A stretch of DNA of 62,000 nucleotides, taken from the NCBI RefSeq assembly GCF_964340395.1, contig NC_135559.1, forward strand, positions 13,488,759-13,550,758, given 5' to 3'. The position numbers were made by a program, and so were the translations under genes. Shown piece by piece: positions 37,035 to 48,779 of this stretch. This stretch comes from Glandiceps talaboti. Taxonomy: Eukaryota > Hemichordata > Enteropneusta > Spengelidae. Numbering within the stretch: position 1 is the stretch's first letter; every line of letters begins with the position of its first letter. The notes under the pieces were generated by a model that was not told the DNA's origin, ran no database searches, and saw only the letters and a program-made list of their open reading frames with translations.

Positions 37035-40000
37035 AATTTATTTGGAACCATTCATCTTCACAGACGAGTCTTTACCATAATTTCAAGTGTTCATTTTTTT
37101 AATTACTAATTATTCATTTTTTCATTCATTCACATTATATATTTCTGGAATAATTTTTCCTAGAGTTATCTGCGCCAACAAATATCAACTTCCATAAGTA
37201 TTTTAAAAGAAAAATCTGAGACAGGCTGTAACATTGCATTGTTACAACAGGGGAAAAAAAAGACTTGTCATGTAATGTGAATCTTCAGCACTTGAAGGTC
37301 AATCAATCTACAAATTATATTTTCTAGTTCTTTCCAGGAGTAAATTACATTTTTATTAGGACTGAATGGTGGGAAATTCACCCCACCCCCGCCCCCACCC
37401 CACACAGTGCATAAACCCAGCTTTTTTTTCATATTTGTCATATATATACCATTTAGAAAACCTCATCACGTTTCAGACTTTTTCGAATTTCATTTCTGAA
37501 AACCACCTGATCTACACAAGTACAGTATACAATTATGGTGAAAAGTACGACAATTTGTCCATCAATATATAATTAAGATAATTCTATTTCTGTTGAGGTC
37601 CGTCTCTGTACCACATCTAACGTAATTTGGACAATAATGGGAATAAATACTCATTTAACCACATACAAGTTATCTCTTTCATGAACAAAAATCCAGTATT
37701 ATGCAGAGAATTTGTAACTTATTAGGGTTAGAATACAGAACACTATTCTCCAAAGCACGTAGTACTTACTTCGTCTTGAATACATGTTGGTTCATTTATT
37801 ACTGATTTGGTAGTTACTACCAGACCATTTCACATTCAAGTCAGCACTCTATGCATAACACCCATATTCAACAATCTGACAACCCCTCTCCCCTCCAGCT
37901 TTGTGTCGAGACAGATCTCTGGCTTTACAATCTAAAAAATTGCTCCATCAATAAATTTCATACACAATATGCCAGAAGAAAATTGTTCAAATTAACGAAA
38001 TCACAAAAGTAACAAAATTTACTGTGGTGGCAGTGTAGAATAATGACAATTTGTAGTCAACCATACAAACCTACTGTAAGCTAGGTGGTCTTACCCTATT
38101 CCTATGCCAACCTAACACTGCTAAAAACTCCCTAGCTATGACTCAAATATCAAACTTTGTATAGTTAGTCCACAGTTCTACATTCTTACGCATTTTTTTC
38201 TATTTTCTGGATGATCTACTTAGTAAAAAAGTTTAGTTCAGTGTTCTTCCTAATAAGCCAATAAGGAAGATTTTATTACATTTTATTACTAGAGACGCCA
38301 AATACAAATGATATTTCAAATCAACCATTCTCCACACAGTAGAATTTCAAAAGACATAATGGTGTATATATATTTCAATTGTTACAGACTTCATTACATG
38401 ATGGTTACCAACTGTCCAAACAATGAGATGAACACAGGGTCTTATCTTGTTGAATTCAAGGCTACCACACACATAACTGAAAACTACATCTAATACATCA
38501 CATCAGTATGCAGACACAAATCAAGTATGCTGTCACTCAAGCTAACTGACAGGTGTCAATAACCGTAAGCTCCGCCCCCACTGACTGATATAAGAAGAGG
38601 TCATGCCAATGTGACCCTGTAATCTATAAATGGAGACAATGCAGCCCTGGAAGTTATTCATATCACTGTAGTACTAGTATGTATGCTCTGACTGAGGCTG
38701 GCTATGACGTCATTCTGTACCTTTTCATAACAAGCACTTGTGTCAAGATTTCCACATCATATTTCTGCTTTTCTTAAGTTACACTGGCATATCATTATAT
38801 CCCATTTCTGTGTATTTTACCAGTACGCTTGTACAGATTACATATATTCCATTACACACACACACACACACAGGCAGGCAAGAAAAAACGTCAAATATTT
38901 CACAAAAAATTTAATTAAAAAATTGTTAAATTTACAACAGAAAGAAAACTACTATTTGAAAAAAACATGGCTGGAATTTTAAAATGGCATATAAAATCAT
39001 CAAAACCAGTCAAATTTATCTGAAATCTGTCTTATAAAATTTTCATTGCCACTGTACACAGTTCCAGTAGTTGACCTCTGATTGACCTTTGACCTGATAA
39101 TATATGTAAATAGAGCAGATGCTAGCTTTGAAAATTCCATTTTGTTTCTTATATAGTTATAATATTTATCACCGACAAATATTGAGATAGAACATCTGTT
39201 AAATAAGGTTATTATGGCTAATATTTATAAAATGAACACAAAACAGTTTGGTATATGAAAATATATCAAAACCATACCTTCTTGATTTGACCTGTACCAA
39301 GATAAAGTCATATCTTGTTACATCACAAGCTACTGTTATATGGGTCACTAATTTGCAAGAAACAAGGGTGACAATCTATCAATTATACATGCTATAGTAA
39401 TGCAGCTTTGATTTATTAATACCACACTGCGTTAATTAAACGTCTACAAAAGGTACACGCATCAATATTCTAGTTTCATAATTATATCATATTTGACCTT
39501 TTCAAATTTTCAGTAATTTCACCGCTTCACAAATCTTATAGTTCATCTAGTTATTTATCTGTATATCTACTTGTCCATCTGTATGTGCATAGATCCCCAA
39601 CACCAAAAGGACACACCTCTCTGTTGGCATTTCTTTGAAGCAAAATCTTGTTATAATCCCTTTTACACCTTGCAAGAAATTGGATTATCAAACCTGATGG
39701 ATTCTCTAGCTATGAGTTACATCTCACTTTCAACACTGTGGTCTTATCGCAATTATTTTTTTTTCTAAATATACTTTGTAATGAATGATTTGCATGTATG
39801 CTTTATTTCTTGTGGTGCCGTAAATAAAACCATGGAATGATTTGCCAAATGTTTGAAAAAGTGTGATTTGCCAAATGTCTGAAAAAGTGTGATTTTGAAC
39901 ACTTACATGCAAAGACGGGATAATCTTATGATTGTTGACGACACACAAACTCCAAATGATAACGATAGTGTGAGATTATGAGTTATCAGATATAGTTTGA

Positions 40001-40480
40001 TTATTATGACAACCGACAAGGAAGGAAGGAAGAAGCACTCTTCCTTGTCTGTGTTATGACGCCCTAGAATGCAGTCCTTGGACTTGATCTGACAAGTGAA
40101 TAGTCCGATGATTGTATATCTCTACATCTCTGCCGTTTACGAATTGTTTTCCTTTCATAGATGTTCAAAAAATGAGTGTATACATGACTTTGTCGCCTTT
40201 GCATCGAACAGTCAGTCGGCCATGTTGGAAATGTGAGCGATATATATCAACCTTTTTCAACTTTAGAAACGAACAGTTAAGCTGACTCTAAAAATGGCAG
40301 CACCATTGCAACACCCTGTATACAATAAATATCATTAATTGCCCTTTTTTGTATTTTTGAGAAGAGATTGGGCACTGTGATTGGGTACAAAACTTCAATG
40401 ACGAAAAGTCGCAATCATGGGACACGCTTTCATCGCGAGTTCATTCATGTTGTTTACTAAATTGTAATATTACTTCAGAA
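37035..40480. other. Intronic sequence, nothing recognised
   Basis: It includes a short CA run (38854-38873) and a tandem 27-bp duplication near 39838-39895 (gatttgccaaatgt, tgaaaaagtgtg). No gene is supported. Confidence 0.5.
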
Positions 40481-40481
40481 C

Positions 40482-40482
<1 letters not shown>

Positions 40483-40527
<45 letters not shown>

Positions 40528-40528
40528 G
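40483..40528. repeat. (GTT)n microsatellite
   Basis: About 15 uninterrupted gtt triplets. Confidence 0.97.
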
Positions 40529-40736
40529 CACTATGACAACAGTAGAAATTTAGAGAGAACAAAATACTAGAATTTCTTTGAAGAATACAGTCACAACTAT
40601 CTAGGGAATGGAAATGTGTCTAATTGAAAACATTGAATAACAGTGGTGTACACCACAATTGTATAATACAAAACTGATATCTATTTATACACACAGCCAC
40701 GAACACTGTACGATAGAATATTCATGACAATGCGTG

Positions 40737-40905
40737 CAGTGTGCCCTCTAACGATAGCAAACATTTTTTGTTGAGTCAAAATGAGAAAAACTGGGATTTC
40801 TTGTGAGTCACCACATAGTAAGAGATAAGGGAACACCAAATTTTGGTGCATCATTAGAAATTGTGTGCATCAGTGGCGTGTCAAATTGGCTTAGAGGGCA
40901 CACTG
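40737..40905 (-). mobile_element. Family A hAT MITE, reverse orientation
   Basis: It begins CAGTGTGCCCTCTAACG and ends CTTAGAGGGCACACTG, 169 bp. The flanks AATGCGTG (40729-40736) and AATGTGTG (40906-40913) are an 8-bp duplication with one mismatch. Its interior is the reverse complement of the copy at 33872. Confidence 0.9.
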
Positions 40906-41262
40906 AATGTGTGTCTGTGTCATCAGTTCTGTAGTTCTACATCATGACAATGTGTGTCTGTCATCAGTTCTGTAGTTCTACATCATGACAATGTGTGTCT
41001 ATGTCATCAGTTCTGTAGTTCTACATCATGACAATGTGTCTATGTCATCAGTTCTGTAGTCCTATATCATGACAATGTGTGTTTATGTCATCAGTTCTGT
41101 AGTTCTACATCATGACAATGTGTGTTTGTGTCATCAGTTCTGTAGTTCTACATCATGACAATGTGTGTTTGTGTCATCAGTTCTGTAGTTCTACATCATG
41201 ACAATGTGTGTCTGTGTCATCCGTTCTGCCGTTCTACATCAAGACAGTGTGTGTGTGTGTGT
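40906..41262 (+). repeat. 43-bp minisatellite, ~8 units, abutting the MITE
   Basis: The unit catcagttctgtagttctac followed by atcatgacaatgtgtgtctg starts at 40921, 40962, 41005, 41046, 41089, 41132 and 41175. A degenerate unit at 41218 and a GT run follow. Two of the units are 41 bp long. Confidence 0.95.
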
Positions 41263-41550
41263 GTGTGTCAGTCACCATATCTATAGCTAAGGTGGACAAC
41301 AAGACCTTGAATATCTCACCATAACTCTTACCTTCTTCAATTCCTAATCACCTGTAGTATTAATACTTTCATATTTTATATCAATACTACGCTAAAAACA
41401 ATAGAAATCCACCTGTCAGCTTTTAACAAATGCAGTAACACATTACAATGACAACAAATTAAACAATGAAGCCATACTTTCGATCAAATAAGCTATTTTC
41501 TTTTTGTATTTTAGAGTTAGCCTAAAATAACAAATAAAATAATTCCATAC

Positions 41551-41600
41551 CTTCCAATGGTCTTCTTGCTTGCTAAAAAACATTTGGTAGGCTGACAAAG
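41551..41600 (-). CDS. KDM6A (UTX) orthologue: KDM6A/UTX coding exon (TPR linker)
   Basis: This 50-nt exon starts after a pyrimidine-rich ...tttacctacAG and ends AAG before gtatgg. With the G carried over from the previous exon it reads ALSAYQMFFSKQEDHWK. That aligns with human ALSAYQRYYSLQSDYWK, the helix that ends the first UTX TPR and begins the next. It uses 2 + 48 nt and leaves phase 0, which fits the exon at 36385 exactly. It is too short to be found as an ORF on its own merits; the call rests on similarity to UTX, consensus splice sites and phase agreement on both sides. Confidence 0.9.
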
Positions 41601-41639
41601 CTGTAGGTAAACAAAACAAGAACATACTATCTAGTCAGT

Positions 41640-42824
41640 TACATAGTTCATTCCACTTTGACATACATCACCACGTTTCTATATTTAATAAAATTTTCCT
41701 TGAAGTCAACTGTTTGGGAAATCAGTTTTTTGTTTTTTAGGGGGATTTTTCTTTACAGGGAACTCTTTTTTCTTGGTAAGTAACTCTTGACTTTTTTCTA
41801 TCACAAATGACTGCTTTATAAGCAACTTTTATTGCAAGTGACTTTTGTTAGTATTTTTATTACATGGTGACTCTCTATAGTGACTTGTTACCAGTGTTTC
41901 TTGTTTATCATTAGTGACTTTTACTACATCGGATGTTTTTATCAACAGTGACCCTTGTGTCTCTTTTTAGTGTGTTTTCCACCTAGCAGTTTTTATCGCT
42001 TTTGTGGTGTTCAGAGCCTATGGAATTTTAGAACATACAGTACTTTACAAGTGCCATTATTATCACATCCTAGTATCCATATAGTGGGTGTTCTGTGAAA
42101 TTTACTGGAAAAGAACAATCAATAAATCAAATTTAAAAGTTTTCAAGTCAGAATACAACTTCCTAGGACTGAATAAAATTGAAAACAGGGTATTTTTTTT
42201 AAACAAGACCTCAGGCCAGGAAGCAATATGTATATTGAGTACATTCTGCAGGAAAAATTCTAGGCAGAGTGAATTTGATATGACACGATGTTAGAATCGA
42301 TGGCCAGGTTGGATAAAAGCTAACTAGTTTTCCCCTACAAAACATCGTTATTCTGGAAAGGGTTGGACCCCTTCAAATGTGTCAGTACTTTCATTACATT
42401 TTACTAATTTCTGATATTATACAATCTCTGCAAGGAAAGCAAATTCTAGTTTTCTGCAGTCTGATAGAAATTATTACAGGCTCTTTGACATCAGAATCAG
42501 ATATCAAAGCCGTAACATTCAAATTAACTTTCAGGTCTGTAATTTGTCTTAAATTTTTTCATCTACCGTATTCACCTTGACCTTTCTGAAACCATTTGGG
42601 ACTGATACAGTCACCATTACACACACTAATAAATCTATGTCAAACATGTGGCAATGGCTGATTACACAGTAAAACATGTCAAACCCACCACCTTTGTATA
42701 ACATATACACGACCACTACCAGCCATCTTGTGTTGCTTGTATAATGACTGAATAAATATTGCATGCCAAACTCGGAATATAACTACCACTGAGAGCTGAT
42801 ACAACAAACCCCCATCCCCAGTTG
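41640..42824. other. Intronic sequence upstream of the 50-nt exon
   Basis: It is T-rich with loosely repeated agtgacttttattac phrases (about 41785-41950). Frames at 42088-42294 and 42377-42580 are unrecognised. Confidence 0.5.
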
Positions 42825-43880
42825 TCACCCTTACCATTGCCTAAGCTGTACAGCCATAGCAACATTACATACTGTCTACACAGTTGGCAGACACCTTGCA
42901 TAGATATACAGTAATGGATGGAGGGATATCATGCAAGCATTTGCAACTGTACACGGATAGAGGGCAGAAGTTCATCATCCACTAAATAGACAGACAGAAC
43001 CTCTTTCCCTTAGCAATGCCATAATCTACATTTGACACACACCCTGCACAGATAGTAAGTAATGGACGAATGGAATATCACGCAAACTATTACAGTCTGC
43101 TGATAGAGGGCAATGAATAGACAGATCTCCCTCCCCCTTATCGTTACTAGGTTCTAAAACCTTAGCAACACTACTTACTATCTAAATTTTATACAAAACG
43201 TCTCATAGATTTATACGTAATGGATGAAGGGATATCAGTTTTAATATTACAGTTGGTCGTTAGAAGGGTTCTACAACCTTAGCAATGCCACTGCCTACAC
43301 TTTGCAGAGACCTTGCATAGATACTAAATAACAGGGATTGGAATATCATGCAAGCAATTAGAAACACTACTTTCTGCCTACACTTCTGCAGAAACCTTAC
43401 ATTAAGTAACAGGCTATGGGATGTATCATACCAGCAATTACCCTGTATGCTGATAGAGGGCAGATGTTCATAACCCTTTGAATAGACAAAACCCCTCAAC
43501 CCCCTCCCCTTTTTACCGTTTATAGTAGGCATTACAAGGATTTTACAGCTGTAGCAATGCCACTGCCTACACTGTAATTGCAGACACCTTGCATAGATAC
43601 TACATGTAAGTAATGGATGGAGGGATATCACACAACCAATTACCCTGTATGCTGATAGAGGGCAGGTGTTCACTCAATGAATACACAAATCTCCCTCCCT
43701 CCCTCTGTATCGTTACTAGGTTCTAAAACAACACTACATATACTTGCTGCCTACACTTTGCAGAAACCTCACATAGATTCAGTAGTGTGTAATGGGTGAA
43801 GGGATATCAGGCAAGAAATTACCGTGTGCTGATAGAGGGCAGGTGTTCATCATCCTTTGAATAGACAGAGTGGGGGTCTT
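42825..43880. repeat. Complex tandem array, ~150-200-bp units
   Basis: The phrases ttagcaatgccactgcctac, cttgcatagatacta, taatggatggagggatatca and gctgatagagggcag recur in order about six times with large indels. The minus-strand frame at 43260-43673 is made of this repeat. Confidence 0.85.
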
Positions 43881-44052
43881 TATCATGTATGGTAATGATA
43901 TTAGATAGAAGTCACAGCAGTACAGTCTTGTAAGTTAGATCTACTGGGATTTCACATGTACACTGCATAAACCCATTTAGGGAGGCACACAAAATGGTCC
44001 AATACAGAAATAATATTTATATTTCCATTTTATCATTTTTGAAAAGATTTTT

Positions 44053-44053
44053 A

Positions 44054-44142
<89 letters not shown>
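44053..44142. repeat. (CA)n microsatellite, ~43 units
   Basis: A nearly pure dinucleotide run. The inferred minus-strand transcript reads (GU)n about 1.7 kb downstream of the exon ending at 45843. Confidence 0.98.
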
Positions 44143-44144
<2 letters not shown>

Positions 44145-44544
44145 TTTTTCATTTTTCAGCAGGGTTTTAATTTTTATGACTGAACGCAGTGAAACAGCAA
44201 GATACTGAGATTTTGCAAAAATATCAAAATACAAAAAAAAAATCACTGCAGATCTATCATACCCAGCACAGAACCTTTTCCAAATTGGTTCCCTCGGGGC
44301 AATATTTTAGGTTATTCAGATAAAGAATAGTACGCATTAAGAATAGCTATCCCAAAGAAATGTATGAGTGTACACAATATGACCTAAGCTTTACCATATT
44401 TTTACAATTTGTGATTTTTTAAGAAGCCTTTCACGTTTAGTCTATTTATGATGATTTTATCTCATCTTATATTGTATAACTGTTTATTTTTGTTTTTTAC
44501 ATTAACAATACCCAGGCTCAATACTACAGTCCTTCTAGGTCAAT

Positions 44545-44820
44545 AATCTAATCTAATCTAATCTGATCTGATCTGATCTGATCTAGTCTAATCCAATCTC
44601 ATTTAATATAACTTGATGTAATCTAATCTAGTCTAATCTAACCTGATCTCATCTAGTCTAATCTAATCTTACCTGATCTAGCTAGTCTAATCTCATATAA
44701 TCTAACCTGATTTAATCTAATCTAATCTAATCCAATCTCATATAATCCAACCTGATCTAATCTAATCTAGTCTAATCCAATCTCATATAATCTAACCTGA
44801 TATAATCTTATCTAATATAA
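44545..44820. repeat. Degenerate pentanucleotide (TAATC/TGATC)n array
   Basis: About 50 units of taatc, tgatc, tagtc, ctcat and related pentamers. The sequence does not match TTAGGG or TTAGG telomere repeats. Confidence 0.93.
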
Positions 44821-45567
44821 TTTTGCAGTATATTTTATGTATAGATGTCAATGTTTGAATGTCATTTTAATAATTGTATAATCTCATATTAATTTTCACC
44901 AACCTTATAACTAATAAGATACATTCTTTTGGGAAAGATATGATGACCTTATGTTATATACAAGTAATAATTCTTACAAAGCAATTTAATATATATATCT
45001 AATATTTGTCATAAAACATGACCTGGCAAAACAAATGTTGTGGTTTTACTTACATACCTTTCAAATGAAGGGTTGTGGCATTGCAATTGTTTCCAGACAT
45101 TTCCTGGATGGATCATTATTTTCTGTGTAAGGGTGTTTTTTATTCTCATTATTTTCATAATATTTGGTCTACAAACAACTTTCCAGTAATAGCTTAATAT
45201 TTCTAATTTTTGCACCATTTCTTGACATTTGTGTCTCAAACATAGGGTTGGCGGGTGAATAATATACAGGGTCTGAGAATCGGAACTATACAATCATTAT
45301 TACTTAGCCTCAGTGCCTTGTGCATGACAGTACGTGGTTTTGAAGAAGAAAGCATGACGTGATTGATGTAGTCTGGAGGAAACGTCACATCACATTCTAC
45401 TCTGTGGCAAAACGACGGCAAGTGGTCATACAGACACAAGGGTCAAAATGAAGGTAAAAACTGTCACACCTAGGGCTCTGTAAGTCAATATGATGAGCCA
45501 TAGACACATTTTAATTAGAGATCAGACCAGCTAGAGGACAAATAGAAGACAGTCATGCAAACAGATT

Positions 45568-45602
45568 ATGGTGGTGGTGGTGGTGGTGGGGGGGGGGGGG
45601 GG
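45568..45602. repeat. (GGT)n followed by poly-G
   Basis: Gtggtggtggtggtggtgg passes into a run of about 15 G. Confidence 0.95.
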
Positions 45603-45842
45603 GCACCCCACCCTTATATTAGCTTTGTTTTGATAACCTTGCTGTACACATCACACAGGTGTGAAATATTGGGTAAGTGCTTTTAGCTAATCTTGTAAAA
45701 ACAGTTAACACATATAGTAATGTACCAGAATTCAACAATGGGAGAAACATATCAGGGTTAGATTAGAATGAAGGATTTATTATCATGTGCGTTCTTTTGC
45801 AGCGTATTTGTCAAAGGTCAAAGTAAAATTGGCTGAACTCAC

Positions 45843-45963
45843 CCTTTGCATAGTCTTCAAGTAAAAGATGAAGATGTCCCAGATGACAATATAGTTGTGG
45901 GTCTACGTCCACTTCTTCTCCATCTTTCTTTATTTTCAGTTTCTGGTCGTATTCACCGATTCC
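45843..45963 (-). CDS. KDM6A (UTX) orthologue: KDM6A/UTX coding exon (first TPR region)
   Basis: This 121-nt internal exon has 40 codons plus one base. It reads GIGEYDQKLKIKK, then an acidic stretch, then LYCHLGHLHLLLEDYAK. The last part matches the first TPR helix pair of UTX (human CQLGHFNLLLEDYPK, recalled from knowledge of the family). The acceptor is ...tgactctcAG before GGAATC. The donor is AAAGG followed by gtgagt. UTX removes methyl groups from histone H3 lysine 27 in the nucleus as a subunit of the COMPASS-like KMT2C/D complex, and its N-terminal TPRs bind partner proteins. The one-base overhang (G) joins the next exon at 41600 to give Lys-Ala-Leu. The upstream exon, expected to encode the start and the residues before GEYDQ, was not found, so the exact 5' boundary is slightly less certain than the 3' one. 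The 5' edge lies in a tandem repeat (see findings). Confidence 0.9.
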
Positions 45964-46400
45964 CTGAGAGTCAAAAAGATGAAAATAAAATATATGAAAT
46001 ATAGCAACTCCAGTCAATTCTATATAAGATGTAAATTTCATCAATTCACGGATTGTCGGCAACAAACACAATGAAAATATAACATGTACAATGTAGTAAC
46101 TCCAACAATCTCTGGTTGTATTCACTGATTTCCAGCGAGGCAAACAAGACGAAAATACAACAAACGGAACATACACATGTAGCAATTCCAGCAAGTTCGA
46201 CTTATGCTATAAATTTCATAATCCACAATTCATTACTTCGTTGCGAGGCAAAAAGATACAAATACAATATATGAAACACAACAACTCAAGCAATCTGTGG
46301 TTGTATTCACCAATTCCCTTTGAAACAGAAAGATAGAAATACAACAAAATGAAACATAGCAACTCTAGTGATCTCAGCGTCTGCTAACTATAAATGCCAT
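45930..46400. repeat. Tandem repeat overlapping a UTX exon 3' splice site
   Basis: A block with ctggtcgtattcaccgattc, a gaggcaaaaagatgaaaat element and atagcaactccagtcaattc recurs at about 45943, 46113 and 46299, with extra half-units. The first block contains the first ~20 nt of the exon at 45963-45843 and its acceptor. Confidence 0.8.
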
Positions 46401-47185
46401 AATTAGTTATACAAATCTCCAACACCCCGATCATACTTTTCATTATTTCAAATTACTTGAAACCTGATAATGAAAGCTCGATTGCCTCGCACGTCTTTTC
46501 AAGTCAGAAATATCAATGAAAGTTATTGTAAGGACTCCGACTATCCAGGGTCCTGCCTAGGGCTTTATGGAATACTGAATACTATCGAGATATTTTTCCA
46601 ATACAGATGGAATAATATTTACATAACAGTTTTCTTTTCATGTGTACAATAACTGCAACTCTAACATACTATTATTACACTCTGTAACAAGAACATTTAC
46701 CACATATAGTCTGTTGAAAAACTGGAAATCAAACATGTAATTTTTTGCGATATGAAACATTGTTACATATGCAAATAAAGATGGAATCTGATTTGTCACA
46801 TTTTATTTAGGGTAAAAGATTCAGACAGTGTGATTTTGTTAACATGAAATCATTTTTTTTTTTAAGTGGTCCCTCCAGGTGCTTAGGGCTAAATATCTAA
46901 ATATATAGTTAATCAAAAGTATGGTATAGCCTATAGGGCGACTCTGTAAGGCACGCCATGACAGGCGCCCTCACACACCGGTAAAGGTGGGACGACACAA
47001 CATATCTTACAGTCTAGCTACAGACCACTTAATAACCTTGCTTCCACAAATTTTTTAAAATCTGATGTCTTATTGCATGAAAACAAGACATTCTAGTACA
47101 TTTCAGTTTATAGTGTGTTTAGTTGATTGTACTGATAGATTGTACTCTATATAAACAAGCACAGAACCACCATGGTACACTCAAT
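46400..47185. other. Sequence upstream of the first recognised exon, nothing recognised
   Basis: The preceding UTX exon, expected to include a peptide resembling AVxxYExLI, was searched for by eye on the minus strand from here to 62000 and not found. Confidence 0.5.
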
Positions 47186-47186
47186 G

Positions 47187-47189
<3 letters not shown>

Positions 47190-47217
<28 letters not shown>

Positions 47218-47504
47218 CATACATACAGTCATACATACAGTCATACATACATACATACATACATACATACATACATACATACATACATACATACATACAT
47301 ACATACATACATACATACATACATACATACATACATACATACATACATACATACATACATACATACATACATACATACATACATACATACATACATACAT
47401 ACATACATACATACATACATACATACATACATACATACATACATACATACATACATACATACATACATACATACATACATACATACATACATACATACAT
47501 ACAG
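47190..47504. repeat. Long (ACAT)n microsatellite
   Basis: About 315 bp, with two acagtcat interruptions near 47225 and 47239. Reading frames of IHTY or MYVC are artefacts. In the inferred transcript this is (UGUA)n. Confidence 0.98.
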
Positions 47505-47509
47505 GTAAT

Positions 47510-48295
47510 GTATACTATACATTTTGCGTATAGCAACATATTTCAGAAATAAGCTCATCATGTCAACACTCAATTCGGTAATCATTTCAAAGTTCCAGTG
47601 AATGATGGATCATAGCTCTCCATCGACAAAAACAATTATAAACACCATAACAGAACTTATATGGAAAGCAAAGCTAGCAACGGCTCCCCATTTGACAATC
47701 TTTCATAATTCCAGAAATTGAGTGAAGGGGGCCCTCTACAGTTGAAATACAACAATGATCTACAACTGTGTGATCAACTATGTGGGTTTTCAACAACTGG
47801 TAACGATTTGTAAACAAGCAAGCTCTTTTGATACTAGTGGATGACTTCTCTCTGATTCTTGATAAGGTATCCATACAGTTACAAAACAAGATCAATATTT
47901 ATAATAGACAGGAATGGCCTGACCTTCACCCGGCAAAACTGTATGAAAAAACTTATTTATCAACCTAGGCAATGGATTGCACACGCGCTCATATTTATTC
48001 AGAATTTTAAGAATATGATAGCAATATTGTAAATTAAGTTTACAACAAGAAAAGGCATACCCTATCATTGTGAATGTGATCCAATACTTGACTCATCTGT
48101 CAAACCAATACTGTATTTAATTTTCCAAAACATAGTCAAAGCAACAGGTGTCTATAGGAGTACATACTGTACATAGTGGCACCCATAAAGTCATTGAATT
48201 CTGTGACATTTGTACAACTGTCAGTGGTTTAATGTTTTACAGTATTTCATCAATATAATTCCATATGGTATATGTCAATATAATATAATGTGGGG
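47510..48295. other. Nothing recognised
   Basis: Unique AT-rich sequence without a supported gene or repeat. Confidence 0.5.
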
Positions 48296-48299
48296 TTTT

Positions 48300-48774
48300 T
48301 GGTTAGTTTTTTTTAAAAATGTTTTGTGCTGGGAATTGCTCCCAGTAATTTTCTTTTATGCAGACATATATACACAATCACACATAATTCACAAGAACTC
48401 CATTAGAGTATGGGACTACATGATAAGACTGTGTTGCATGTTCTACATCACGTTGCTGTGGAATTGTCAAGGTTTTCCCAGTCAGTCCACAGGCTATCCC
48501 TGAGTCACCCAGGCTTGGCAAAAACATAGCACCTGCAGGATTTTGTGAGTAATTATTCCGGACTTTTTTAAGTCATTACTCCAGGTACCCCCTCCAATCG
48601 CACTCATCTTGTGAATGAGACACAGCTGAGTGATACAACCTACCCATCGAGCCTGTAGAACATTCACCCTGGGTTTGGGTCAGTCACAGTAAATCCCCCG
48701 TTTCCAGTGGGATTCGAACCAATGACCTCCCAACCCAACAATCATGAGTGCTAACCTCTATGCTACAGGGAGCC
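48300..48774 (-). mobile_element. tRNA-derived SINE
   Basis: The minus strand begins GGCTCCCTGTAGCATAGAGG. It has an A-box-like TAGCATAGAGGTTAGCACTC, and a B-box GGTTCGAATCC starting about 57 nt further on, the layout of an internal RNA polymerase III promoter. A ~350-bp body follows, ending in actgggagcaattcccag and an A-rich stretch. The body's 3' half recurs at 58270-58895, so it is an interspersed repeat rather than a tRNA gene. Confidence 0.82.
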
Positions 48775-48779
48775 AGTAT

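Larger units (their letters stand above)
36386..41550 (-). other. 5.2-kb UTX intron
   Basis: It is bounded by gtatgg at 41550 and ...cttactag at 36386. It holds an imperfect inverted repeat (36892-37033), a short CA tract, a GTT microsatellite, a hAT-like MITE and a 43-bp minisatellite. Nothing gene-like was seen in the remaining sequence. Confidence 0.85.
41601..45842 (-). other. 4.2-kb UTX intron
   Basis: It is bounded by gtgagt at 45842 and ...tttacctacag at 41601. It contains a ~1 kb complex tandem array, a long CA tract, a degenerate TAATC array and a GGT/poly-G tract. A minus-strand open stretch around 45236-45439 was inspected but matches no family I know. Confidence 0.8.

Noticed and set aside
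44545-44820. Interstitial telomere repeat
   Set aside because: The pentamer TAATC/TGATC does not match TTAGGG or TTAGG in either orientation.
45236-45439. Minus-strand frame (contains VECDVTFPPDYINHV) as an extra UTX exon
   Set aside because: The flanking exons at 45843 and 41600 already join in phase with no residues missing relative to the family.
48690-48774. A tRNA gene on the minus strand
   Set aside because: A and B boxes are present, but the acceptor stem does not close and the sequence continues into a repeated SINE body.
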